Assembly: GCA_030152985.1 (NCBI GenBank)
Contig: JASLIE010000077.1
Coordinates: 1-5,674 of the forward strand
DNA: 5,674 nucleotides
Direction of reading: 5' to 3'
Source of the DNA: Bacillaceae bacterium
Lineage (GTDB): Bacteria > Bacillota > Bacilli > Bacillales > Amphibacillaceae
Under the pieces are notes generated by a model. That model had not been told where the DNA came from. It was given only the letters and a program-made list of their open reading frames with translations, and searched no databases. Of the stretch, positions 1-4,731 are shown piece by piece. Each line of letters starts with the position of its first letter. Within the stretch, counting starts at the first letter, position 1. The translations under genes and the position numbers were made by a program.

Positions 1-58
1 GACATTTACTGTGATTCGACGTGGCAGAAGAAATTACTTTTTAATTCGTTATCAATAA
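1..58 (+). CDS. tyrS: Tyrosyl-tRNA synthetase, C-terminal end (partial)
   Basis: This is the tail of a gene that begins before the window; the reading frame starts at base 2 and ends with TAA at 56-58. The 18 visible residues read TFTVIRRGRRNYFLIRYQ. This matches the end of the C-terminal S4 RNA-binding domain of TyrRS, which in E. coli and Bacillus finishes with a similar F-T-x-x-RRGKKNYxL pattern (recalled, not searched). TyrRS charges tRNA-Tyr in the cytoplasm, and its S4 domain contacts the tRNA. Finding tyrS next to a convergent rpsD is, from memory, common in Bacilli and supports the call. Only the end is visible, so which TyrRS type it is cannot be told. Confidence 0.85.
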   Translation, partial: TFTVIRRGRRNYFLIRYQ

Positions 59-66
59 AATAAAAA

Positions 67-114
67 GACTCCCTTTAATGTAAGGATCGCATTCTTACTT
101 TAAGGGAGTTTTTT
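67..114 (+). terminator. Rho-independent terminator after tyrS
   Basis: An imperfect stem pairs ACTCCCTTTAATGTAAG (68-84) with CTTACTTTAAGGGAGT (94-109). It has a loop of about 9 nt and a run of six T at 109-114. It lies directly after the tyrS stop and before the SOS promoter, so it should insulate the yolD cassette from tyrS transcription. An A-run at 62-66 on the other side could give weak activity in the reverse direction. Confidence 0.88.
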
Positions 115-131
115 AATGGTTTAAATAAAAC

Positions 132-145
132 AGAACATTTGTTCT
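132..145. promoter_or_regulatory. LexA (DinR) binding site 1, overlapping the -35 box
   Basis: AGAACATTTGTTCT is a perfect palindrome apart from its centre. It fits the Bacillus SOS box core GAAC-N4-GTTC exactly. Its last base overlaps the first T of the TTGACA box at 145-150, so LexA bound here should block RNA polymerase. Confidence 0.92.
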
Positions 146-172
146 TGACAAAGAATAGGGATATGTTATTAT
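145..172 (+). promoter_or_regulatory. Sigma-A promoter of the yolD-like gene
   Basis: A perfect -35 box TTGACA (145-150) is followed by a 16-bp spacer and a -10 box TATTAT (167-172). Transcription should start near 179, inside the second LexA box. The strong -35 is typical of SOS genes, which are held off by LexA and expressed strongly once it is cleaved. Confidence 0.85.
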
Positions 173-173
173 T

Positions 174-187
174 AGAACAGATGTTCT
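174..187. promoter_or_regulatory. LexA (DinR) binding site 2, over the transcription start
   Basis: AGAACAGATGTTCT has the full GAAC-N4-GTTC core and starts two bases after the -10 box. The centres of the two LexA sites are 42 bp apart, close to four turns of B-DNA, so two LexA dimers would sit on the same face of the helix on either side of the core promoter. Confidence 0.92.
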
Positions 188-217
188 TTCGGGAGAATAA
201 TATAGGGGGTTATTTTG

Positions 218-583
218 ATGAATGTGAGACAGCTTGAGGCTAAAAAATGGGTATCAATTATGCTACCAGAACAAAGAAAATTATCTAAAACGACATTTGT
301 CAGTGAAAAAGAGGAGCCAGTTCTAAGTAAAAGTCAACTAGCGGATTTTGATAGAAAGCTAAAAAGAGCTTTATTAGGTGGATATGAGGTTGAAATCACT
401 TATTATATTGATCAAAGCTTTCAAACAGTCCAAAGCGAAGTGAGACGCTTAGATACAAAAAAGGGTAACTTATATTTAGTTCATGGTAATCAAAAGAAAA
501 TGCCTTTATCACATGTTATTGCGATTGATGTAAAAACGAATAAAAAAGCAGACTCTGTTATTACCTATCGAGGGGTAATGTAA
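218..583 (+). CDS. YolD-like protein, SOS-regulated
   Basis: This 121-residue soluble protein has the marks of the YolD-like family. Near the N-terminus is KKWVSIMLPE (residues 9-18), close to the family's RGxxKWxxxMLPEH pattern. It is followed by a basic helix around residues 35-50 (L-x-DFDRKLKRAL) and a beta-rich half with EVEITYY, corresponding to the family's 'eItYy' strand. YolD-like proteins are often encoded beside Y-family DNA polymerases (UvrX/YqjW) and are LexA-controlled; a precise biochemical role is not established. Here the gene stands alone, with a terminator on each side and no polymerase in the window. ATG 218 is preferred to the TTG just before it (215) because AGGGGG (204-209) is then 8 nt upstream. 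Two LexA boxes control its promoter. The family call is firm; a link to error-prone repair is inferred. Confidence 0.87.
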   Translation: MNVRQLEAKKWVSIMLPEQRKLSKTTFVSEKEEPVLSKSQLADFDRKLKRALLGGYEVEITYYIDQSFQTVQSEVRRLDTKKGNLYLVHGNQKKMPLSHVIAIDVKTNKKADSVITYRGVM

Positions 584-606
584 CGATTCATGAGAGTTTA
601 TATAAT

Positions 607-644
607 AAAAAAAAGTCCTTATAAAAATATAAGGACTTTTTTTA
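607..644. terminator. Bidirectional terminator between yolD-like gene and rpsD
   Basis: AAAAGTCCTTAT (611-622) pairs perfectly with ATAAGGACTTTT (629-640) around a 6-nt loop. T-runs follow on both strands (637-643 on plus, and the A-run 607-614 read on minus). It lies 24 bases beyond the yolD-like stop and 5 bases beyond the rpsD stop, so it serves both convergent genes. Confidence 0.93.
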
Positions 645-648
645 TTAA

Positions 649-1254
649 TTATTTACGTGAGTAGAACTCAACGATTAATGATTCATCAATTTCAGCTGGT
701 AATTCAGAGCGTTCTGGTAAACGTGTAAAGACAGCTTCCATTTTATCTTCATCAACAGTTAAGTAATCCGGTGTAACATTGTTGATTTCTAAAGCTTCTT
801 TAATGATATCCATGTTTTGTGATTTTTCACGAACTGTAATTACTTGGTTCGGTGAAACTTGATATGAAGGGATATCAACGCGCTTGCCATCAACTAAAAT
901 GTGACCGTGGTTAACAAGTTGACGTGATTGACGGCGTGTGCGAGCAAAGCCAGCACGGTAAACTAGGTTATCTAAACGTGAGTCTAGAAGAATCATAAAG
1001 TTTTCACCGTGAATACCTTCCATTCGACCTGCTTTGTCAAATAAATTACGGTATTGACGTTCATTTACACCGTACATGTAACGTAGTTTTTGTTTCTCTT
1101 GTTGTTGTAAACCATATTCAGAAATTTTACGACGTTGGTTAGCTCCATGTTGTCCTGGTGCGTAAGGGCGTTTTGATAACTCCTTACCTGTACCTGTTAA
1201 TGAAATACCGTAACGACGTGATTTTTTCCATAAAGATCCTGTAAAACGTGCCAT
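649..1254 (-). CDS. rpsD: 30S ribosomal protein S4
   Basis: This 201-residue protein is S4, a primary 16S rRNA-binding protein that starts assembly of the 30S body and helps set decoding accuracy at the mRNA entry site. The N-terminus reads [31 protein letters not shown] (23-37) and [15 protein letters not shown] (53-67) are family signatures. The S4 RNA-binding domain spans about 91-150 and includes [19 protein letters not shown] and [18 protein letters not shown]. The end is [24 protein letters not shown]. There are no cysteines, so this is the zinc-free form. ATG 1254 is chosen over an in-frame ATG at 1338 because it matches family length (about 200 residues) and has AGGAG (1267-1263) 8 nt upstream. 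The gene is monocistronic, with its own promoter, a structured leader and a terminator. Confidence 0.98.
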   Translation of the reverse strand: MARFTGSLWKKSRRYGISLTGTGKELSKRPYAPGQHGANQRRKISEYGLQQQEKQKLRYMYGVNERQYRNLFDKAGRMEGIHGENFMILLDSRLDNLVYRAGFARTRRQSRQLVNHGHILVDGKRVDIPSYQVSPNQVITVREKSQNMDIIKEALEINNVTPDYLTVDEDKMEAVFTRLPERSELPAEIDESLIVEFYSRK

Positions 1255-1435
1255 GAGACATTCTCCTCTTATTTTTATAATTGCATAAAATAAGTCTCTT
1301 GTGTTCCTTACGTTGTCTATTATTTTGTCCTGTACCATCGCTCCAGCAGCAGAGAGTTACACGATACACCTCTTAAAGGAGGAAAATAATAGGGGCAAGC
1401 GTCGGTTCACTAAAGCTACTTTTATATTTTACACA
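1255..1435 (-). promoter_or_regulatory. Structured rpsD leader, likely S4 autoregulatory element
   Basis: The untranslated leader is about 180 nt. A perfect 10-bp closing stem joins CUAUUAUUUU (1392-1383) to AAAAUAAUAG (1326-1317). Inside it, CCUC (1382-1379) pairs with GAGG (1372-1369). UGUAUCG (1368-1362) pairs with CGA (1340-1338) and UACA (1334-1331), leaving UGG (1337-1335) bulged. An inner CUCU/GGAG hairpin (1356-1353 with 1344-1341) caps this arm. In B. subtilis, rpsD is known to be repressed by its own product through the leader mRNA, and this structure fits that role. UCC at 1380-1378 could also pair with GGA at 1330-1328 as a pseudoknot, which is only a suggestion. The ribosome binding site lies downstream of the structure. 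Confidence 0.72.
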
Positions 1436-1441
1436 ACTTAT

Positions 1442-1470
1442 AGTATATACATAAGTTATTCTAGAGTCAA
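1442..1470 (-). promoter_or_regulatory. Sigma-A promoter of rpsD
   Basis: Read on the minus strand, the -35 box is TTGACT (1470-1465). It is followed by exactly 17 bp and the -10 box TATACT (1447-1442). Transcription should begin near 1435. Each box differs from consensus by one base, as expected for a highly expressed ribosomal protein gene. Confidence 0.88.
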
Positions 1471-1491
1471 TAGAAAGTTTAAGCAAACGGA

Positions 1492-1509
1492 TGTTTAGCT
1501 ATTGTTTAG
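1492..1509 (+). repeat. Heptamer direct repeat upstream of the response regulator
   Basis: Two identical copies of TGTTTAG (1492-1498 and 1503-1509) are separated by 4 bp, giving an 11-bp period. A degenerate third copy, TGTATGA, lies in phase at 1514-1520. SARP regulators, which share the winged-helix plus BTAD architecture of the protein encoded just downstream, are known to bind heptamer repeats at 11-bp spacing. The site lies about 15 bp before the putative -35 of that gene and about 22 bp behind the rpsD -35. Use as an operator is inference, since short A+T-rich repeats can arise by chance. Confidence 0.4.
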
Positions 1510-1524
1510 AATATGTATGAAGTA

Positions 1525-1552
1525 TTGTTACCGAAAAGTGTTATATTATAAA
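1525..1552 (+). promoter_or_regulatory. Putative weak promoter of the response regulator
   Basis: TTGTTA (1525-1530) and TATAAA (1547-1552) are separated by 16 bp. Both boxes are imperfect, and the A+T-rich context offers alternatives such as TATTAT at 1544. A start near 1559 would leave a leader of about 85 nt. A weak promoter would fit a gene that needs an activator. Confidence 0.4.
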
Positions 1553-1642
1553 TATCATAAGTGTATTAAATGCAAGGTTTAAAGTCTGAAGGGAACGGGA
1601 ATGATTGAGTGTTAGAATAGAAATAATAAAGGGCGTGGGAGA

Positions 1643-2791
1643 ATGAGAGCAATATTAATTGATGATGAAGCATTAGCACTAGATTACTTAGAGAAAAAGA
1701 TTAAAGATGTTAGCGATATTTATATCATTGGAAAATACACAAATACCAAACAGGCTTATCAAACAGTAATCAATGAGCAGCCGGACATTGTCTTTCTAGA
1801 TATAGAGATGCCAGAGGTAAACGGGTTAAATTTAGCCGATAAAATTTTATCACTTTATCCGAAAACAAAAATTGTTTTTGTGACAGCTTATAATGAGTAT
1901 GCTGTTAAAGCTTTTGAACTCAATGCAGTTGATTATTTATTAAAACCAATTAATGAAGACCGTCTATCTAAAACGATTGGCCGACTTATGCAAGAGCAAA
2001 CAAATGAAAATCAGATGCTTGAAGCAATTAATGAAGATGACGATCAACCAATCGTCTGCTGCTTTAAGTCACTCCACTTTAAACGGGGTGTTCATAGTAA
2101 AGAAGCAATTGATGTTCAATGGCGTACGTCTAAGGCAAGAGAACTTTTTGCTTATTTAATTCATGAACGTGAACAGTTTGTCAGAAAAGATGTTATTCTA
2201 GATTTATTTTGGCCAGATGCGGATATTAAAAGTGGCTCAGCTCAACTTTATACGACAATTTATCAAATTAGAAAGACTTTAGAAAAAATTGATTTTCCAA
2301 TCAATATTACAAGCTCTGTGAACAGTTATAAACTTGAATTAAATGAAGTAGGGCTTGATTTTGAAATTATGGAAAAAGAGCTTAAAGAAATTGCCTTTAT
2401 CACACAGGATATTTCACGTAAATATAAGAAGTTATTGGAACTTTATATCGGAGATTACTTTGAAGAAGATGACTATTTATGGGCAACAAGCGAACAAAAT
2501 AGGCTTCGGATTTTATGGGTAACTAACCTAAAACGTCTAGCTGACTTTTATATTAATCAAAATAATCATTCAGAAGCAATCTTGATCTATTTACAACTTC
2601 AAGATGTACAACCATTTAATGAAGAAAGCTATTTCATGTTAATGAAATTATATGATAAGTTTGGTGATCGTCAACTTGTTCAGGCACAGTATAAGAGTTT
2701 TGCAAAAATGCTTGATGAGGAATATGGCGAAAGCCCAAGCTTAGAAGTCAAGGAATGGTATGAAGCATGGCTAGAGGGAAGAAAGGTTTAA
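1643..2791 (+). CDS. Response regulator with winged-helix and BTAD (SARP-like) output
   Basis: This 382-residue cytoplasmic protein is a two-component transcription factor. The receiver domain (1-118) has all the expected residues: acidic pair D7/D8, phosphoacceptor D53 in VFLDIEMPEVNG, switch threonine T81 and conserved K101 in DYLLKP. After an acidic linker (about 119-135) comes an OmpR-type winged-helix DNA-binding region (about 137-233) with WRTSKARELFAYLIH and SAQLYTTIYQIRKTL. A helical bacterial transcriptional activator domain follows (about 238-380), with LYIGDYFEEDDYLWA and repeat-like helices ending in YGESPSLEVKEWYE. This architecture is recurrent in Bacilli, but target genes cannot be read from sequence. 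No histidine kinase lies on either side, so it is an orphan within this window. SD AAAGGG (1628-1633) lies 9 nt before the ATG; the MRAILIDDE start is what a receiver needs. It diverges from rpsD and ends at its own terminator. Confidence 0.9.
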   Translation: MRAILIDDEALALDYLEKKIKDVSDIYIIGKYTNTKQAYQTVINEQPDIVFLDIEMPEVNGLNLADKILSLYPKTKIVFVTAYNEYAVKAFELNAVDYLLKPINEDRLSKTIGRLMQEQTNENQMLEAINEDDDQPIVCCFKSLHFKRGVHSKEAIDVQWRTSKARELFAYLIHEREQFVRKDVILDLFWPDADIKSGSAQLYTTIYQIRKTLEKIDFPINITSSVNSYKLELNEVGLDFEIMEKELKEIAFITQDISRKYKKLLELYIGDYFEEDDYLWATSEQNRLRILWVTNLKRLADFYINQNNHSEAILIYLQLQDVQPFNEESYFMLMKLYDKFGDRQLVQAQYKSFAKMLDEEYGESPSLEVKEWYEAWLEGRKV

Positions 2792-2793
2792 TT

Positions 2794-2834
2794 AAAAAAG
2801 ATTTAAAGCTATAAATAGCTTTAAATCTTTTTTT
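2794..2834 (+). terminator. Rho-independent terminator after the response regulator
   Basis: A perfect 17-bp inverted repeat pairs AAAAAAGATTTAAAGCT (2794-2810) with AGCTTTAAATCTTTTTT (2817-2833) around a 6-nt loop. The right arm ends in seven T. It begins 3 bases after the stop codon and is A+T-rich, so a reverse-direction role is also possible. Confidence 0.88.
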
Positions 2835-2867
2835 AACTTAATTAATTAGCAATTAGATAATAAAACA

Positions 2868-2876
2868 TGGTATGAT
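2868..2876 (+). promoter_or_regulatory. Putative extended -10 promoter of ezrA
   Basis: TGGTATGAT carries a TG dinucleotide one base before a TATGAT -10 box, the extended -10 form common in Bacilli. No good -35 box is seen at 16-18 bp; TTAGCA at 2846-2851 is 19 bp away. A second candidate -10, TATAAT, lies at 2881-2886. Transcripts would start near 2883 with a leader of about 80 nt. Confidence 0.5.
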
Positions 2877-2899
2877 AATATATAATACATAAAAAGGTC

Positions 2900-2924
2900 T
2901 TTTTGAACGTTATACATTCAAAAA
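2900..2924. repeat. Inverted repeat in the ezrA leader
   Basis: TTTTTGAA (2900-2907) and TTCAAAAA (2917-2924) form a perfect 8-bp inverted repeat with a 9-bp centre, about 17 bases after the predicted transcription start. It could be a repressor site or a weak RNA hairpin. It lacks a GC-rich stem and is followed by no T-run, so it is not a terminator. No specific regulator is recognised. Confidence 0.4.
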
Positions 2925-2961
2925 TACTTCTCAATTAATGAATGGTGTCAGGAGGAGTTAA

Positions 2962-4653
2962 ATGGAATACGTAGTAGGTGCTATACTTCTTGTTATAGTC
3001 ATTATTATTGTAGGGTTAGTTTTACGAAACAAAATTTATAGTTACATTGATCGACTAGAAGCTTGGAAAGTCGATATTATGAATCGTAATATAGCAGCTG
3101 AGCTATCAAGAATGAAAGAGTTAAATTTAACAGGTGAAACTGAAAAGAACTTTGATGCTTGGAGAAAGCGTTGGGAAGATATTGTAACTGATGAGTTAGC
3201 TGATGTTGAGATAAAGCTATTTGATGCTGAAGCAGCATCTGATCAATATAAGCTTCCGACCGCTAAAACAATCTTAGAAGAAACCGAAAATAAACTTAAT
3301 CAGATTGAAATCGAACTTGAAACAATTTTAAGAGAACTTCATAATTTATTAGAAATTGAAGAGGCGAGTCGAAAGGAAATTGAAGCGATAAAACCACGCC
3401 TTAAAGTTGTTGTTGAACAATTAAATAATCCAAAGCTTGACTTTGGACACGCACAGAAGCGTTTTGAACAGTTAGGTGAGTCGATTTCAGCAAAACTTGA
3501 AACTTATGATGAGTTAGTTGAATCAGGTGAATACCATGAAGCTAAAGAAGAAGTCGATTCAATTGTAGAAACTTTATCAAAACTTGAAAAAGAAGTTCAA
3601 GTTTTTCCGGAAATTTATGAAGTTATTAGTAAAGAATTACCTTTGGAGCTCGATGAGATTCAAGCAGGAATTAAAGAGATGGAAGTTGATGGTTACCCTG
3701 TCGAACATCTAGACTTAAATGAAGCTATCAAGAAAAATCGTGAATTATTAAAGGAAACGGTTCGTAAGTTTGAAACTGAAGGTAAGGGAGAACCTGAAGA
3801 ACTTATAAATAAAGTAAAAGAAGAAATAGAACAGTATTATCAAGTACTTGAAGAGGAAGTTAAGGCTAAGGCATATTTAGATAAAGAAACACCAAAATTT
3901 GAATCACGACTAGCTGATTTTATATTAGTATCAAGTGACACCCAAGCAGAACTTGAACTCTTAAAAGAGTCATACTATTTTAATGATGAAGATTTAAATG
4001 AGGTAATTAATTTAGATAAACGGATTGTTGATTTACAAGAACGATATGCTCATTTAGTAGAAGCACGTGAGAACAAGACTGCCAAATTGACTGATTTAAA
4101 GCAACAGTTAGAAAATAATTTAAACGACTTTGAACAACTTGTCTTAGATCATGATGCTTATAAAGAAAAAGTTGATGCGTTAAGAAAAGATGAGATAGAA
4201 ATTAAAGATAAATTAGAAGATTTAATTCATAAGCTTGAAAAAGCAATTCGAACAATTAAATTTACTAATTTACCAGGTGTACCTGATTTTATCTATGACC
4301 AAGTTGAAGTAGCGCATCATAATTATGAAAGTGCGAAAAAGGAACTTGACAATCAGCCTCTAGACATACCGACTTTAAAGCAGCGTTTGCAAGAAACAGA
4401 AACTTCTGTCAAAGCAGCAGTTGAACAAATTGAGTTGATGAATGAACAAGCAAAGTTAACTGAAATTATTATTCAATATGCCAATCGTTACCGAAGTCAA
4501 AGTCAAGATATGGCCCTTGAATTAGATGAGGCAGAAAAATTATTTAGACAAACAAATTATGAGCTTGCTTTAGAAAAGGCGGCAACAGCACTTGAAGCTA
4601 TCGAACCAGGCGCCTTAAAGAAAATTGAGAAAAATCAACAGTACTTTTTATAA
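2962..4653 (+). CDS. ezrA: Septation ring formation regulator EzrA
   Basis: This 563-residue protein is the length of B. subtilis EzrA (about 562). EzrA is a membrane-anchored negative regulator of FtsZ: it limits Z-ring formation to midcell and also joins the division complex, linking it to cell-wall synthesis. One N-terminal membrane segment (about residues 3-21, VVGAILLVIVIIIVGLVL region) is followed by RNKIYSYIDRLEAWK. The rest is almost entirely acidic, coiled-coil spectrin-like helix bundles in the cytoplasm. DAWRKRWEDIVT (66-77) matches the family's N-terminal signature. Near the C-terminus, IIQYANRYRSQ (NRYRSQ at 508-513) corresponds to the conserved patch needed for midcell localisation in B. 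subtilis. A strong SD, AGGAGGAG (2950-2957), sits 4 nt before the ATG. The gene looks monocistronic, with hairpins on both sides. Confidence 0.97.
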   Translation: MEYVVGAILLVIVIIIVGLVLRNKIYSYIDRLEAWKVDIMNRNIAAELSRMKELNLTGETEKNFDAWRKRWEDIVTDELADVEIKLFDAEAASDQYKLPTAKTILEETENKLNQIEIELETILRELHNLLEIEEASRKEIEAIKPRLKVVVEQLNNPKLDFGHAQKRFEQLGESISAKLETYDELVESGEYHEAKEEVDSIVETLSKLEKEVQVFPEIYEVISKELPLELDEIQAGIKEMEVDGYPVEHLDLNEAIKKNRELLKETVRKFETEGKGEPEELINKVKEEIEQYYQVLEEEVKAKAYLDKETPKFESRLADFILVSSDTQAELELLKESYYFNDEDLNEVINLDKRIVDLQERYAHLVEARENKTAKLTDLKQQLENNLNDFEQLVLDHDAYKEKVDALRKDEIEIKDKLEDLIHKLEKAIRTIKFTNLPGVPDFIYDQVEVAHHNYESAKKELDNQPLDIPTLKQRLQETETSVKAAVEQIELMNEQAKLTEIIIQYANRYRSQSQDMALELDEAEKLFRQTNYELALEKAATALEAIEPGALKKIEKNQQYFL

Positions 4654-4661
4654 AGTATGAA

Positions 4662-4712
4662 AAGACTGACGTGTAGAGTGTGTCATCCTACTCGTTAGTC
4701 TTGTTTATTTTT
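4662..4712 (+). terminator. Terminator-like hairpin between ezrA and the cysteine desulfurase
   Basis: AAGACTGACG (4662-4671) pairs with CGTTAGTCTT (4693-4702), with one G-U pair. The stem extends inward past a T-T mismatch through GTAG (4673-4676) and CTAC (4688-4691). The T-rich tail GTTTATTTTT (4703-4712) is interrupted by G and A, so termination may be partial. No separate promoter is obvious before the next gene, so read-through from ezrA is possible. Confidence 0.75.
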
Positions 4713-4731
4713 AAGAGTGAGAGGGAAGATT

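Noticed and set aside
215..217. TTG as the start of the yolD-like gene
   Set aside because: The next codon is ATG at 218, better spaced from AGGGGG at 204-209; the difference is one residue.
1255..1338. An in-frame upstream start giving a 229-residue S4 protein
   Set aside because: The extra 28 residues lie in the structured leader, do not match S4 proteins, and the internal ATG at 1254 has a proper AGGAG and the family N-terminus.
1184..1369. Minus-strand 61-codon open frame overlapping the start of rpsD
   Set aside because: It is a shadow frame over the well-supported rpsD gene and leader, with no family resemblance.
1376..1384. AAAGGAGGA on the plus strand resembling a ribosome binding site
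   Set aside because: No start codon follows at a usable distance; it is the complement of the CCUCC arm of the rpsD leader hairpin.
1301..1498. Plus-strand open frame of 65 codons opposite the rpsD leader and promoter
   Set aside because: It is antisense to a regulatory region, has no recognisable protein features and no ribosome binding site before its ATG.
1953..2159. Plus-strand 68-codon open frame inside the response regulator
   Set aside because: It lies wholly within the conserved receiver and DNA-binding coding region in another frame.
2904..2920. A GAAC...TTC palindrome in the ezrA leader as a third LexA box
   Set aside because: The centre is too long and the right half lacks GTTC, so it does not fit GAAC-N4-GTTC.
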